Assembly (NCBI GenBank): GCA_002010305.1
Contig: MTND01000022.1
Coordinates: 4,747-68,746 of the forward strand
DNA length: 64,000 bases
Reading direction: 5' to 3'
Source of the DNA: Archaeoglobi archaeon JdFR-42
GTDB taxonomy: Archaea; Halobacteriota; Archaeoglobi; Archaeoglobales; JdFR-42
The notes beneath the pieces were generated by a model that worked only from the letters and a program-made list of their open reading frames with translations, made no database searches and had not been told where the DNA came from. The translations under genes were made by a program, and so were the position numbers. Shown here piece after piece: positions 34,965 to 44,968 of this stretch. How positions within the stretch are numbered: position 1 is the first letter of the stretch; each line of letters opens with the position of its first letter.

Positions 34965-35519
34965 ATGGCTCTGGAGAGTGTACTGGAGGAAATCACCAGA
35001 AGTGGTCGAGAAGAGGTAGAGAAAATAATCTCCGAAGCAGAGAAAGAAGCCAGTGAGATCGTGGATAAAGCCAGAAAAGAAGCAGATGAGATTATTGAAA
35101 AAGCCAGAGAATCTGTGATGAGAGAGGCAGAACGGATAAAAAGGCAGGAAATCTCAAGTGCTAACTTAGAAGTTAAGCGAAAGTTGCTGAACAAAAAGAG
35201 AGAAGTGATGGATGAGGTGTTTCAGAGACTCATGGAAAAAGTGAAAAATCTACCCAAAAAAGAACGAGAGGAACTGCTAAAAGCTCTGATAGAAAAACAT
35301 CAGGGTAAAGGTAACAAGATATATTGCAATGAAGATGACCAGAAAATTGTCAAGAAGCTGGCAAAGGTTAAAGTGGAAGGAACCATTGACTGCTTAGGAG
35401 GTATTATAATCGAAAGTGAAGATGGTAACGTCAGGCTCAACTTCACTTTTGATGAGATTTTGCAGCAGGTGTTTGAAAGTAAAATGAAGGATCTATCGGA
35501 TATTCTGTTTGGAATGTGA
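34965..35519 (+). CDS. ahaE: A-type ATP synthase subunit E (peripheral stalk)
   Basis: The 184-residue protein has an N-terminal coiled coil (about 1-90, rich in Glu/Lys/Arg heptads) and a globular C-terminal domain (CNEDDQKIVKKLAKVKVEG, CLGGIIIESEDGNVRLNFTF) typical of E subunits. It forms the stalk with H. It lies between ahaK and ahaC, as in Methanosarcina. Confidence 0.92.
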   Translation: MALESVLEEITRSGREEVEKIISEAEKEASEIVDKARKEADEIIEKARESVMREAERIKRQEISSANLEVKRKLLNKKREVMDEVFQRLMEKVKNLPKKEREELLKALIEKHQGKGNKIYCNEDDQKIVKKLAKVKVEGTIDCLGGIIIESEDGNVRLNFTFDEILQQVFESKMKDLSDILFGM

Positions 35520-35523
35520 TGGT

Positions 35524-36573
35524 ATGGTCTCTTTGCTTAGACGACTGAAGAAAACAAAAGTCAAGGATTACGCATACATTAATGCCCGAGTCAGGGTTAT
35601 GCGCAGATCTCTTATACCAAAAGATGACTATAGAAAGCTCCTTAACATGGAATTTCAGGAGATAGTCAGATACCTCGAAGAAACTCAGTATAAAAAAGAG
35701 ATAGATGAGCTCACCCATAAGTATACTGGCATCAGGCTTATGGAATACGCACTCAATCAGAATTTATGCAGGACCTATAATAAGCTAGTTAATATAGCAT
35801 CAGGGATCCCCAAAGCCTTGATAGTGGAGTACCTCAGAAGATGGGACGTTCAAAACATTAAATCCATCATCAGGGGTAAGATGTTTGGATTCAGCAATCA
35901 GGAGATTCAGGAATCTTTCGTTGGAGCTGGAGAGCTGAAGTATGAGGATCTTGTCGCTCTGTTGTCAAAAGACTCTCTGGACGAGATCATCAAATCTCTG
36001 GAGGGTATGCCGTATTACGGCATTCTCAAAGAAATTGGGACCAAAACTCTTAGCGAAATTGAAGACGATCTGGATAAACTTTACTATTCTAGACTCTTGG
36101 AAATACGGCCTGAGAGCCAGGATATACGGTATCTGATAGAGTTTATTAAAATGGAGATTGACTTGAAGAACATTAAAACCATCTTGAGATTGACCATTGA
36201 AGATGCCACTCCGGAAGAGATTCTAAAAAGCATAATCCCAGGAGGATACCAGATAACTGAAGAAGAAGCACGAAAACTGGCTGGTACTGGATGGGATGAA
36301 TTGGTAAAGTCTCTTGAAAGTTACTGGTTCTGGGATGCCATTGCTGATAAAATCACTGAAGAGAGATCAGTTTCCAGAATCGAGGTCTTTTTCGATAAGT
36401 ACTGGGGTGAGACAGTCATCAAGAAATCCAATTACTATCCATTATCCATCCTCCCAGTACTATCCTACATAATTCTAAAAAAAGCAGAAGTGGATAATCT
36501 CAGGATCATTGCCAGGGGTAGACTCGAAGGAATCCCCAGAGAGATTCTGGAAGAACAGCTGGTGATAGTATGA
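35524..36573 (+). CDS. ahaC: A-type ATP synthase subunit C (central stalk funnel, V-type d-like)
   Basis: The 349-residue all-helical protein matches subunit C, which links the c ring to the central shaft. Typical stretches are DYAYINARVRVMRRSL, LVEYLRRWDVQNIKSIIRG and EVDNLRIIARGRLEGIP. The ATG at 35524 was chosen because longer readings would overlap ahaE. The end overlaps ahaF by four bases. Confidence 0.92.
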   Translation: MVSLLRRLKKTKVKDYAYINARVRVMRRSLIPKDDYRKLLNMEFQEIVRYLEETQYKKEIDELTHKYTGIRLMEYALNQNLCRTYNKLVNIASGIPKALIVEYLRRWDVQNIKSIIRGKMFGFSNQEIQESFVGAGELKYEDLVALLSKDSLDEIIKSLEGMPYYGILKEIGTKTLSEIEDDLDKLYYSRLLEIRPESQDIRYLIEFIKMEIDLKNIKTILRLTIEDATPEEILKSIIPGGYQITEEEARKLAGTGWDELVKSLESYWFWDAIADKITEERSVSRIEVFFDKYWGETVIKKSNYYPLSILPVLSYIILKKAEVDNLRIIARGRLEGIPREILEEQLVIV

Positions 36574-36890
36574 GTGATGAAAGAGGATATAAGATTGCGG
36601 TAATTGGAGATCCGGAATTTACCCTTGGATTCAGACTTGCTGGTATAAGGGACATACTAGATGTTGAGGACGAAAGGGCTGTAGAAGCCGCAGTCAGAAA
36701 TGTTCTGGGAAATACGGATGTTGGAATAGTTGTCATACCTCATGATCTTTTTATCAAGCTTCCTGCTGGTATAAAAAGGGAAATCGAAGAGAGGGTTGAG
36801 CCTACATTTGTCAAGGTTGGAGGAGAAATGGGTATTGAAGAACTTAAAGAAAAGATTAGAAGAGCAATAGGTGTTGATTTATGGAAGTAG
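36570..36890 (+). CDS. ahaF: A-type ATP synthase subunit F (central stalk)
   Basis: The 106-residue protein has the Rossmann-like F subunit pattern: [19 protein letters not shown] at the start and [11 protein letters not shown] in the middle. It binds subunit D in the rotor shaft. It overlaps ahaC by four bases and ahaA by ten. Confidence 0.93.
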   Translation: MSDERGYKIAVIGDPEFTLGFRLAGIRDILDVEDERAVEAAVRNVLGNTDVGIVVIPHDLFIKLPAGIKREIEERVEPTFVKVGGEMGIEELKEKIRRAIGVDLWK

Positions 36891-38605
36891 GTAAAGTTTA
36901 TCGAGTATCTGGACCAGTAGTGACGGCAGAGGGACTTTCAGCGAGCATGTATGATGTGGTACGAGTTGGTGAAGAAGGGTTAATGGGCGAGGTTATAGGT
37001 ATAAGCGGGGAAAAAACAATCATTCAGGTTTATGAGGATACATCAGGAATAAAGCCAGGAGAAAAGGTAGAAAACACTGGAATGCCTCTCTCAGTTGAGT
37101 TAGGCCCAGGGCTGATCTCCAGCATATATGATGGCGTGCAGAGACCTCTTCCTGCTCTTCAAGACCTCACTGGAGACTTCATCGCTAGGGGTATTTATGC
37201 TCCTGGTCTTGATAGAAAGGCGAAATGGGACTTTAGCCCGGCTGTTGCCAAAGGGGATAGAGTTAATGGGGGAGATATCCTCGGTATTGTCCAAGAAAGT
37301 GATGTCGTCGAACACAGGATTCTTGTACCTCCCCGTGTAAGTGGGATTGTTACTGAAATAAATGAGGGCTCTTTTACTGTTGAAGATACTGTTGCCATCC
37401 TGGATGATGGAACTGAACTTAAACTGTATCACAAGTGGCCTGTAAGGGAGCCAAGACCTATTAAGGAGAAGTTACCTCCCAATGTCCCTCTTATAACCGG
37501 GCAGAGAATTCTTGATACTCTCTTCCCTGTTGCAAAGGGAGGAACTGCTGCAATCCCAGGTCCTTTTGGGTCTGGGAAAACAGTAACCCAGCATCAGCTT
37601 GCCAAGTGGTCTGACACTGAAATTGTTGTGTATATTGGCTGTGGGGAAAGGGGCAATGAGATGACTGAAGTGTTGGAAGAATTCCCGGAACTAGAGGACC
37701 CAAAAACAGGGAAACCCCTCATGGAGAGGACCGTTTTGATTGCAAATACATCCAACATGCCTGTGGCGGCAAGAGAAGCCTCTGTGTATACTGGGATAAC
37801 AATTGCAGAATATTATCGAGATATGGGCTATGATGTTGGTCTGATGGCCGATTCTACCTCTCGGTGGGCAGAAGCTATGAGAGAAATCTCCTCCAGACTA
37901 GAAGAGATGCCCGGTGAAGAAGGTTACCCTGCTTATCTTGCCTCAAGACTTGCTGAATTTTATGAAAGAGCTGGAAGAGTGGTAACTCTCAATGGCAAAG
38001 TAGGATCAGTCTCTGTGATAGGAGCCGTTTCACCACCAGGAGGAGATTTCTCGGAGCCGGTTACGCAGAATACATTGAGAATTGTTAAGGTGTTCTGGGC
38101 TCTTGATGCTAAACTGGCAGCAAGACGACATTTCCCAGCCATAAACTGGCTTCAGAGTTACAGCCTTTACGTTGGGGGATTGAAGGAATGGTATGATAAA
38201 GAAGTATCTCCAGAATGGTCTGATTTGAGAGAATGGGCTATGGGAATCCTTCAGGAAGAAGCGGATCTCCAGGAAATAGTCCAGCTTGTTGGAAGCGATG
38301 CCCTTCCTGAAAACCAGAGGCTATTGCTGGAAGTTGCAAGACTTATACGGGAAATGTATCTTCAGCAATACGCCTACCATGAAGTAGACACGTTCTGTGA
38401 TATGAAGAAACAGTATGATATGCTTAAAGCCATTAAAACCTTTTCAGAATACGCCTTCAGTGCTCTTGAAGCTGGAAAAATTGTAGACGAAATCATTTCT
38501 GTCAAAGGGCTGGAGGAACTCATCAGAGTGAAATTTGAGAAAGACTACAAAGCTAGGCTGGAAACCATTCTTGAAGAGTTGAAATCTCAGCTTGTAGGAG
38601 CGTGA
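36881..38605 (+). CDS. ahaA: A-type ATP synthase catalytic subunit A
   Basis: The 574-residue catalytic subunit has the P-loop [17 protein letters not shown] near residue 228 and the [12 protein letters not shown] block. [20 protein letters not shown] and the family's long insertion (about 130-190) are present. With B it forms the A3B3 head where ATP is made. It is nearly contiguous with ahaB, which starts at its stop codon. Confidence 0.97.
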   Translation: MEVGKVYRVSGPVVTAEGLSASMYDVVRVGEEGLMGEVIGISGEKTIIQVYEDTSGIKPGEKVENTGMPLSVELGPGLISSIYDGVQRPLPALQDLTGDFIARGIYAPGLDRKAKWDFSPAVAKGDRVNGGDILGIVQESDVVEHRILVPPRVSGIVTEINEGSFTVEDTVAILDDGTELKLYHKWPVREPRPIKEKLPPNVPLITGQRILDTLFPVAKGGTAAIPGPFGSGKTVTQHQLAKWSDTEIVVYIGCGERGNEMTEVLEEFPELEDPKTGKPLMERTVLIANTSNMPVAAREASVYTGITIAEYYRDMGYDVGLMADSTSRWAEAMREISSRLEEMPGEEGYPAYLASRLAEFYERAGRVVTLNGKVGSVSVIGAVSPPGGDFSEPVTQNTLRIVKVFWALDAKLAARRHFPAINWLQSYSLYVGGLKEWYDKEVSPEWSDLREWAMGILQEEADLQEIVQLVGSDALPENQRLLLEVARLIREMYLQQYAYHEVDTFCDMKKQYDMLKAIKTFSEYAFSALEAGKIVDEIISVKGLEELIRVKFEKDYKARLETILEELKSQLVGA

Positions 38606-39996
38606 TTGCATTGAAAGAATATAAAACCATCACTGAAATCTCCGGACCCCTGATTTTTGTTGAGAAAACTGAACCAGTGGGATATGGTGAGCTGGTTTAT
38701 ATAACCATGCCAGATGGAGAAACCAAGAGAGGTCAGGTGCTGGACACATCCCATGATGTGGTAGTCGTTCAGGTCTTTGAGGGGACGAGGGGTATAAACC
38801 GAGCCTCAGCAGTCAGGTTTACTGGGGATATTGTTCGATTACCCGTATCTTACGACATTCTTGGAAGAGTGCTTTCAGGATCAGGAGAACCACTGGATGG
38901 TGGACCAAAAGTGGTTCCAGAAGAGAGGAGAGAGATTATAGGGGCAGCTATAAATCCTTCTGCCAGAACCTATCCCAGAGAGTTCATCCAGACGGGTATA
39001 TCCACCATAGATGGGATGAATACTCTTGTGAGGGGTCAGAAATTGCCACTTTTCTCCGGTTCTGGTTTGCCTCATAATGATGTGGCTCTTCAGATTGCCA
39101 GACAGGCTAAGGTAAGAGGTCAAGAGGAATCTTTTGCTGTGGTATTTGCAGCTATGGGTATAACCAATGAAGAGGCTCAGTATTTCATGAGAGATTTTGA
39201 GAGAACTGGAGCTCTAGAGAGAGCAGTAGTGTTTTTAAATCTGGCTGATGATCCTGCCATTGAACGATTATTAACTCCGAGGATGGCATTAACAGCAGCA
39301 GAGTTCCTGGCTTATGAATATGATATGCATGTCCTTGTGATTTTGACTGATATGACAAATTACTGTGAGAGCCTGAGAGAGATATCGGCAGCCAGAGAAG
39401 AAGTCCCTGGAAGGAGGGGTTATCCGGGATACATGTATACTGATCTGGCAACAATCTATGAAAGAGCGGGGCGAATTAAGGGTAGAAAAGGGACCATCAC
39501 TCAGATTCCGATTCTTACAATGCCCGGAGATGATATAACTCATCCAATTCCTGATCTGACCGGGTATATAACTGAGGGCCAGATTGTGCTGAAGCGTGAA
39601 CTGCATGCCCGAGGTATCTATCCGCCCATTGATGTGTTGCCATCTCTGTCCAGGCTTATGAAGGAAGGTATTGGGCCAGGGATGACAAGGGAAGATCACG
39701 CCCAAGTCTCTGATCAGCTCTATGCCGCTTATGCTGAGGGTGTGGATCTAAGAGGTCTTGTTGCCATTGTGGGTGAGGAGTCGCTCTCAGAGAGGGACAG
39801 GAGATTTCTGAGATTTGCCGATAGCTTTGAAGATAAGTTTGTGAGACAGGGCAGGGAAGAAGACAGAGATATTGATGCCACTCTAGATCTTGGATGGGAA
39901 TTACTCGCACAGTTGCCTGAAGACCAGCTCATTAAAATCGAACGAAAATTCATTGAGAAATATCATCCAAAATATCGGAAGGCTGAGGGAAGCTAA
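38602..39996 (+). CDS. ahaB: A-type ATP synthase regulatory subunit B
   Basis: The 464-residue non-catalytic subunit resembles A but lacks an intact P-loop, having [19 protein letters not shown] at that position, as the family does. [25 protein letters not shown], cut here to [13 protein letters not shown], and [20 protein letters not shown], cut to [12 protein letters not shown], are diagnostic. The start is GTG overlapping the ahaA stop; a TTG three codons later is an alternative. Confidence 0.97.
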   Translation: MIALKEYKTITEISGPLIFVEKTEPVGYGELVYITMPDGETKRGQVLDTSHDVVVVQVFEGTRGINRASAVRFTGDIVRLPVSYDILGRVLSGSGEPLDGGPKVVPEERREIIGAAINPSARTYPREFIQTGISTIDGMNTLVRGQKLPLFSGSGLPHNDVALQIARQAKVRGQEESFAVVFAAMGITNEEAQYFMRDFERTGALERAVVFLNLADDPAIERLLTPRMALTAAEFLAYEYDMHVLVILTDMTNYCESLREISAAREEVPGRRGYPGYMYTDLATIYERAGRIKGRKGTITQIPILTMPGDDITHPIPDLTGYITEGQIVLKRELHARGIYPPIDVLPSLSRLMKEGIGPGMTREDHAQVSDQLYAAYAEGVDLRGLVAIVGEESLSERDRRFLRFADSFEDKFVRQGREEDRDIDATLDLGWELLAQLPEDQLIKIERKFIEKYHPKYRKAEGS

Positions 39997-40617
39997 ATGG
40001 CCATCGATGTAAAGCCTACTCGTTCTGAACTGATAAAGCTGAAAAGGAGAATCAAATTATCAGAAAAAGGTTATGAGCTCCTTAAGATGAAACGAGATGG
40101 TCTAATCATGGAATTTTCGGAGATTCTCACTCAAGCCAAGGGCGTACTAGAACGATTAAAAGAGAAATATGGGGAGGCGGAAAGCAAAATCTCTCTTGCA
40201 AAGGCTGTTGATGGCAGTATTATGGTAAAAAGCACAGCACTTGCAATTAAGAGTGAACCAGAGTTCATGCTCAGAAGTAAAAACATAATGGGTGTCGTTG
40301 TTCCAGTGGTTAAGAGAAAAAAAGTGAGAAAAAAACTGAGTGAACGGGAGTATGGTCTTATCGGTACAACAGCAAGAATTGACGAGGCAACTGCAGCATA
40401 CGAAGAGTTGATTGATGCTATTCTGGAAGCAGCGGAAATAGAGACCACTCTGATCCGATTGCTCGAAGAAATTGAGAGTACAAAGAGGCGAGTAAATGCT
40501 TTGGAGTATAAAGTCATACCTGAATTAAAGGAAGCCAGAAAGTACATTGAATTTGCACTTGAAGAAATTGAGAGAGACAATACCATACGACTCAAAAAGA
40601 TAAAGGCAAAGGCATGA
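39997..40617 (+). CDS. ahaD: A-type ATP synthase subunit D (central shaft)
   Basis: The 206-residue protein is a long antiparallel coiled coil with the conserved starting stretch VKPTRSELIKLKRRIKLSEK and the C-terminal NALEYKVIPELKEARKYIEF. It is the rotating shaft inside the A3B3 head. It begins one base after the ahaB stop and overlaps ahaG. Confidence 0.94.
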   Translation: MAIDVKPTRSELIKLKRRIKLSEKGYELLKMKRDGLIMEFSEILTQAKGVLERLKEKYGEAESKISLAKAVDGSIMVKSTALAIKSEPEFMLRSKNIMGVVVPVVKRKKVRKKLSEREYGLIGTTARIDEATAAYEELIDAILEAAEIETTLIRLLEEIESTKRRVNALEYKVIPELKEARKYIEFALEEIERDNTIRLKKIKAKA

Positions 40618-40772
40618 TGGAAAGATTGTTAAACTGGGTGTTCAGCTATCGGAATAAAGAGCGTATACTTAAATATGGGTGGATAATCTCAGCTGTGAGA
40701 ACAGCTGTGGGACTAACCATCTTGGTCTTAATGATTTTGGGATACTTCAATATATCTTATTACAAGCCCTGA
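40614..40772 (+). CDS. ahaG: Small membrane protein AhaG, end of ATP synthase operon
   Basis: The 52-residue frame starts MMERLLNWVFSYRNKERI, with a single membrane helix (AVGLTILVLMILGYF), and ends NISYYKP. Its ATG overlaps the ahaD stop (ATGA). A small tenth gene, ahaG, follows ahaD in Methanosarcina operons, and position and size fit. Its role in the complex is not established. Confidence 0.68.
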   Translation: MMERLLNWVFSYRNKERILKYGWIISAVRTAVGLTILVLMILGYFNISYYKP

Positions 40773-40784
40773 TTAAAGAGGGCA

Positions 40785-40812
40785 AGTTTATTTTAATTTT
40801 TTTAGGTTTATT
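40785..40812 (+). terminator. T-rich stretch after the ATP synthase operon
   Basis: GTTTATTTTAATTTTTTTAGG lies about 15 bases after the ahaG stop, shown here as GTTTATTTT and AATTTTTTTAGG. T-runs like this end transcription in archaea. No hairpin is needed or seen. Confidence 0.4.
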
Positions 40813-40919
40813 AGGGTTATACATGCTGGAATGTAGTTTGTGATACCTATCCAGATATCATCACATACCCAGAGAGTTGATATTTGGAATTTATTTAAGA
40901 AAAATAAAAATACTATTTT

Positions 40920-41546
40920 GTGAAAGATGTTATCATGAAACTAGGGGAGGTTTTGAACGATTCTTTTGACCTTGCAAAAAAATTGACAGAAGATATGAGG
41001 AGGTTAATCTTACTAATCGTTCTTGGCATTATACCGATTGTCAATTTCATTGTAATCGGCTATGGGTACAGGCTGATCCAGATAGGAAAAAAGGAGTTGC
41101 CAGAACTGGGCAATTATGGTGAACTTTTCATCAATGGTCTCAAAATAGTGGTGGCTCTTCTGATATATATGATAATTCCGGTAGCTCTGATAATTACTGG
41201 TGCTGGTATTGGAAGTCTCAGCCTTGCAGCTGGTATACCTCTGGTAGTTGCAGGAATGGTTATTGCATTTCTTCTGGCGATAATAGCGGCCATGGGAATC
41301 GTTCATATGATTGTGAATAATTCTTTCGGAAAAGCCTTTGCTTTTGGAGAAATAATTAAAGTTATAAAAAGGGCTGGTACAGGGGTATATTTGGCGTGGC
41401 TGATTATAATTTTTGTTACCGGAGTTATAATAGGTGCCATTGGAAGAACCCCCGTAATAGGGTGGGTAATAGAAGGGATACTGACACCATTTTATGTGGT
41501 GTTTTACAGCAGATCTGCTTTGCTCATCTACAAAAGAGGTATTTAA
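40920..41546 (+). CDS. DUF4013-type membrane protein
   Basis: The 208-residue protein has a short N-terminal cytoplasmic helix (LGEVLNDSFDLAKKL), then about six membrane segments. This pattern, with VNFIVIGYGYRLIQIGKKEL and the C-terminal VVFYSRSALLIYKRG, fits the DUF4013 family of archaeal and bacterial membrane proteins of unknown function. The start is GTG, probably near the mRNA end; an ATG at 40935 is possible. It is the last host gene before the integrated element. Confidence 0.75.
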   Translation: MKDVIMKLGEVLNDSFDLAKKLTEDMRRLILLIVLGIIPIVNFIVIGYGYRLIQIGKKELPELGNYGELFINGLKIVVALLIYMIIPVALIITGAGIGSLSLAAGIPLVVAGMVIAFLLAIIAAMGIVHMIVNNSFGKAFAFGEIIKVIKRAGTGVYLAWLIIIFVTGVIIGAIGRTPVIGWVIEGILTPFYVVFYSRSALLIYKRGI

Positions 41547-41642
41547 AATTAATCAAGAGAAAAGCGAGTTAATAATGATATCTGGAAAGAAACATTACTT
41601 TAAATTATTGTGAGAAAGGGGTAAAATCATAAAATGTGTTAT

Positions 41643-41662
41643 CCGAAACCGTTAAATATCAC
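41643..41662 (+). promoter_or_regulatory. Stranded host promoter of tRNA-Glu
   Basis: CCGAAACCGTTAAATATC, with a TATA core about 33 bases before the tRNA 5' end copy at 41690, looks like the original tRNA-Glu promoter. After integration it drives only the 46-base tRNA fragment and then the integrase C-terminal fragment. Confidence 0.5.
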
Positions 41663-41689
41663 TCAAATGGTTAATCGATACCAGCCTAT

Positions 41690-41735
41690 GCTCCGGTAGT
41701 GTAGCTCGGCCAATCATGTGGGACTCTCACTCCCA
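41690..41735 (+). repeat. attL: copy of the 5' half of tRNA-Glu
   Basis: 46 bases are identical to 54398-54443. The repeat starts exactly at the tRNA 5' end (GCTCCGGTAGTG) and ends four bases past the anticodon loop (CTCTCACTCCCA). The next base differs (A here, C at the right). The host promoter remains on this side. Confidence 0.92.
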
Positions 41736-42756
41736 AGAGCTTGTAAAAAGCTTTAAATCGTCTATAACTTCCGAGGAATCTTTATCTAAGGAAAAAATTT
41801 TAAGTGATGATATTATACAACAATATTTAGAGAGATATAAAAACCCACACACTCTGAAAGGCGTTAAAAAAGTTATAAACAAGTTTAGAAGAGAGATTAA
41901 AGACTTGTCAAGGGATGAATTCATTAAATGGCGTGATAAATACGTTTATGAGACATACGGTAAAAATCTTTTCAGAGATTTGAAACCATTCCTTAAATGG
42001 CTTTCAGAGAAATTCGATAATCCAGTTTTCAAAGAATACGCTGAAATGCTTAAATGGAAAGGAAAAAAGACTACAAAACTCTATACTGAGGAAGAGGAAG
42101 CGATAACTCTTGATTACATCAGAAAGAGAATAGACATGATTTTAGACAGAGAATGGAGAAAAATCAGGATAAAGGATAGATTCGCAAAATTACGAGCTAT
42201 TACAGTAATAGTCTTTGGATGCTCTACTGGACTAAGACCATTCGAATTAACCAGATTGACTGATAATGAAATAAGATATGGATTGAAACATGGGTACTTT
42301 ATTCTACCACAAGAGTATACAAAAACACCATTTGAAAGGTTAATACCAATAAATTCAGAGAGTAAATGGCTTTTATCTGAATTGATTGAAATATGGGATA
42401 ACAAAGAATTAAGGAAAAAACTCCAGATAAGAGGTAATAAAGTCTTCCCGTACTCTTCTGTTGCTGGAAGTCAAGGGATTATAAACCAGGAGAATATACA
42501 ACTCGAGTTAGACAACCTCAGAGACTTTACAACTCAATATGGACTCTCTAAATTGGGTGTACCTGGCCTTCTTGAGGCCATAGTGGTGGGGCATGATGTG
42601 AATACTTACAAAATACGAATTGAGAATTATCTGAAAGGGAAAGCATCCAAAGAAGAGGTAGCCAAAGACTGGTTGAAATACTGGGATAAGGTAAACATTC
42701 TAACATCAGACCAGAGAAGTAGGGTAAAACTCCTTATTTCAGAGATTCAGCCCTAA
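41716..42756 (+). CDS. SSV-type integrase, C-terminal catalytic part (split by integration)
   Basis: This tyrosine recombinase would insert and excise the element at tRNA-Glu. The 346-residue fragment begins inside the att repeat (MWDSHS), and the frame joins without shift to the N-terminal fragment at the right end. A catalytic arginine lies in STGLRPFELTRL, a second in DNLRDFTTQYG, the GH in VVGHDVNTYK, and the likely nucleophile tyrosine in RIENYLKG. In the integrated state this part has no proper start of its own, so the enzyme is inactive until excision, as in SSV1. Confidence 0.9.
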   Translation: MWDSHSQELVKSFKSSITSEESLSKEKILSDDIIQQYLERYKNPHTLKGVKKVINKFRREIKDLSRDEFIKWRDKYVYETYGKNLFRDLKPFLKWLSEKFDNPVFKEYAEMLKWKGKKTTKLYTEEEEAITLDYIRKRIDMILDREWRKIRIKDRFAKLRAITVIVFGCSTGLRPFELTRLTDNEIRYGLKHGYFILPQEYTKTPFERLIPINSESKWLLSELIEIWDNKELRKKLQIRGNKVFPYSSVAGSQGIINQENIQLELDNLRDFTTQYGLSKLGVPGLLEAIVVGHDVNTYKIRIENYLKGKASKEEVAKDWLKYWDKVNILTSDQRSRVKLLISEIQP

Positions 42757-42855
42757 ACTATTTTTATTCATCTTTTTATTTTTTTGTGTATGGCCTTCTA
42801 AAAATCAACATGGGTAAACCATCATCTCAATTGAAAAAAATAGGAGATAAAGCCA

Positions 42856-42975
42856 TTAACTGTTAAGCTGTTTCCTGGCAACATCTACAAAGTAGATTAT
42901 GGAGTATGCCCCTCCCAGGAATGTGGCCAATCCTACCACAGCATAGGCCGGTATCAGGATTAAATCGGTTATCAA
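42856..42975 (-). CDS. Small one-helix membrane protein, end of structural operon
   Basis: The 39-residue frame starts from TTG with GGAGGTGAG upstream. It is nearly all one membrane helix (YAVVGLATFLGGAYSIIYF) and ends VARKQLNS. It overlaps the preceding gene by four bases. It may be a virion membrane or lysis protein; no family is recognised. Confidence 0.6.
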   Translation of the reverse strand: MITDLILIPAYAVVGLATFLGGAYSIIYFVDVARKQLNS

Positions 42976-43109
42976 TTTCTCACCTCCTTATTATTTTTAC
43001 ACAATACGGTCAATTTGCCTTTGATGAAAGATACCTCCCTCCATAGCTGGAGATTTAAGGCATAAAGCCCCCCAATGGCTGAAATAATAGCCCAATCGTT
43101 TAGAATCAT
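42972..43109 (-). CDS. Small membrane-associated protein
   Basis: The 45-residue frame starts MILNDWAIISAIGGLYALN, a short hydrophobic helix, and ends with a basic tail. Its stop overlaps the next start. The ribosome-binding site of the next gene is inside its last codons, which points to coupled translation. Confidence 0.58.
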   Translation of the reverse strand: MILNDWAIISAIGGLYALNLQLWREVSFIKGKLTVLCKNNKEVRN

Positions 43110-43113
43110 CCTA

Positions 43114-43191
43114 TCACCATTCTATTCTTTTCCATATCTGAATCATAAGGAAAATGAGCATAGTGGCCATAACAAGCTGATACCAGGTCAC
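43114..43191 (-). CDS. 25-residue membrane peptide
   Basis: A GTG overlapping the stop of the LamG-like gene (GAGTGA) opens a frame of 25 residues with a single helix (LVMATMLIFLMIQIW) and a basic C-terminus. It is very short, but the overlap on both sides and the clean helix support it. Confidence 0.4.
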   Translation of the reverse strand: MTWYQLVMATMLIFLMIQIWKRIEW

Positions 43192-43838
43192 TCATACATC
43201 ACCACTACCGGCGCCGTGATTTTCCCGTAAAGATTGTTTCCATCAATCCTAAACCTGACACTCCTAAAAGCATCGAAATTAACCGTATCCACTGAAATAT
43301 CGAATTTTAAGACTCCATCCCTCCATACCTTAATTCTGTCGGTTGAAGAATCGTATAACACTTCCACATCGTAATAGGTGTTATTGGATAAATCCACAGC
43401 CTCATAAACAACTTCTGTCCAGTTGCCATCCACATACTTCCAGATTCTAAAGTCTCTCAAGGATTCTAAAGGCCTTAACTGGAGTATGTATGTTCTACTT
43501 GGTGTGAATTGTGTTTCAGCTTCGCTATCAGACTTAACTAAATCGATGTAAAAGCTCTGAGCATCCACATTGTTGAGTTTACCCCTTACATACAGCTTTG
43601 AAAATCCATCTGGTTTGTTGAAGTAAAGCCAGTTATTACCCTGAATGGTTAGCTCATCACAGTTGTATGTTACTTTAGAAGCGTTGGACATACTGGCATT
43701 TTCATACAAAACGTTCATCAGATTTGTGTCTATCACTATTGTAGGGTCTGTAAACACGCTCAATATCTCACTTATTGGCTTATTCACCATGTGGGTTATT
43801 TTAGGAGTTGTAGAGCCTAATTTTCTGGTTATTATCAT
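43188..43838 (-). CDS. LamG/concanavalin-like protein, candidate spike or receptor-binding protein
   Basis: The 216-residue protein starts MIITRKLGSTTPK and is rich in beta strands. The C-terminal half (TYYDVEVLYDSSTDRIKVWR, VRFRIDGNNLYGKI) has the strand pattern of LamG/concanavalin-like lectin domains. Being last among the larger virion genes and lacking a membrane helix, it could bind the host surface. The ATG at 43838 follows GGTGG; a start at 43856 is possible. Confidence 0.6.
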   Translation of the reverse strand: MIITRKLGSTTPKITHMVNKPISEILSVFTDPTIVIDTNLMNVLYENASMSNASKVTYNCDELTIQGNNWLYFNKPDGFSKLYVRGKLNNVDAQSFYIDLVKSDSEAETQFTPSRTYILQLRPLESLRDFRIWKYVDGNWTEVVYEAVDLSNNTYYDVEVLYDSSTDRIKVWRDGVLKFDISVDTVNFDAFRSVRFRIDGNNLYGKITAPVVVMYE

Positions 43839-43846
43839 ACAACCAC

Positions 43847-44326
43847 CTACATACAAGCTCCATATCTCTCACAAGCGTTAGAATATTCCTTGACTAATTC
43901 ATCATCCAGGCTTTTTTTGATGATAGTATCAGCTTTATTATCCAACTCCCTTCGATAAACCGACTCCAACCACTTTTCATAGGCATACCTGTTTACAATA
44001 TCCTGGACATCTTTCTGTTCATCTGGTGTTATGTTGGTATCCTGGCCATATTCCTGGAGTTTTTGAGTGTCCTCTTCTACCTGGCTTTTTATTTCTGGAT
44101 AACCCTGAGTTATCGAGTCCTCCATTGCAGAAGGAGTAAACCCATAAGCATAATCTTTAATCTCTTCTTTAACCCTATCTGCTACCTCTTCCACCTTTTT
44201 AAGGGGATTAAGGCCTTTAAGCTTCCAGTAGATTAAACCTCCAACTGCTACAATAGTAAGCCCTAACACTGCATAGCCCCAACCTGAGCCACCAACCTTT
44301 ATGATTGTGGGATTTACTTCAGCCAT
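43847..44326 (-). CDS. Membrane protein with long helical tail
   Basis: The 159-residue protein has one N-terminal membrane helix (YAVLGLTIVAVGGLIYW) followed by a charged helical region of about 110 residues, ending NACERYGACM. It is probably a virion membrane protein facing inward or a scaffold. No family is recognised. It abuts the next upstream gene. Confidence 0.65.
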   Translation of the reverse strand: MAEVNPTIIKVGGSGWGYAVLGLTIVAVGGLIYWKLKGLNPLKKVEEVADRVKEEIKDYAYGFTPSAMEDSITQGYPEIKSQVEEDTQKLQEYGQDTNITPDEQKDVQDIVNRYAYEKWLESVYRRELDNKADTIIKKSLDDELVKEYSNACERYGACM

Positions 44327-44968
44327 CTAAATCCACCCGTATTTTTCAGCGTTAATCTCCCATAGGGTTTTTTCCGGCTCTGGAGGGACATATCCGCTCT
44401 CACCATACAAAGCCCTGTTAATCCTCCCTGCCTCTTCAAGGGAGATACCACTCCCTGACTGTTTACCTGGTTGTGCCAGATACATGGCCAGTTCATGAGC
44501 TACTCTTCCAGCCTGGACTTCTGGCTCTTCTTTCAAAATCTGATATTCTGTATCGGATTTCCGATAAATCACTTGCTGACCACTGTATGTCTTGCCTCCA
44601 ACATTGTAAGAAACGTTAGCTATTGCATATTCACCCTCTGGAGTTTCCTCAACCTGTGAGGTATCTATCCCCAAAGCCTCAGCTTCAGATTTAGTTAAGT
44701 TGGCTAACTGAGTCCCTGAAAGAATACCCTCAAAAAGCCCCTCTGTCATCTGGTTTAGTTTCTCCCTGGCCTTCTTAACCCCCCCCAGGAAATCACTTTT
44801 AACAGGGTGGATAAACTGAGATGATTTTTCCCTCCAGGATTTGATGTCTTCCACCCAGGGTTTAGTCTCTTCTTCTGGTTGTTCTACCCCTTCCTTCCTG
44901 GAGAGTAGAAGATACCCACCAATAACGGTTAAAGCTCCAATTCCAGCAATAGCAACCTTCTTATCCAT
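44327..44968 (-). CDS. Membrane-anchored protein of the structural block
   Basis: The 213-residue protein has an N-terminal helix or anchor (VAIAGIGALTVIGGYLLL), then a soluble part with SYNVGGKTYSGQQVIYRKSD and HELAMYLAQPGKQSGSG. It shares the N-terminal-anchor plan with its downstream neighbour. The stop lies next to that gene's start. Function unknown; a minor virion protein is likely from context. Confidence 0.65.
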   Translation of the reverse strand: MDKKVAIAGIGALTVIGGYLLLSRKEGVEQPEEETKPWVEDIKSWREKSSQFIHPVKSDFLGGVKKAREKLNQMTEGLFEGILSGTQLANLTKSEAEALGIDTSQVEETPEGEYAIANVSYNVGGKTYSGQQVIYRKSDTEYQILKEEPEVQAGRVAHELAMYLAQPGKQSGSGISLEEAGRINRALYGESGYVPPEPEKTLWEINAEKYGWI

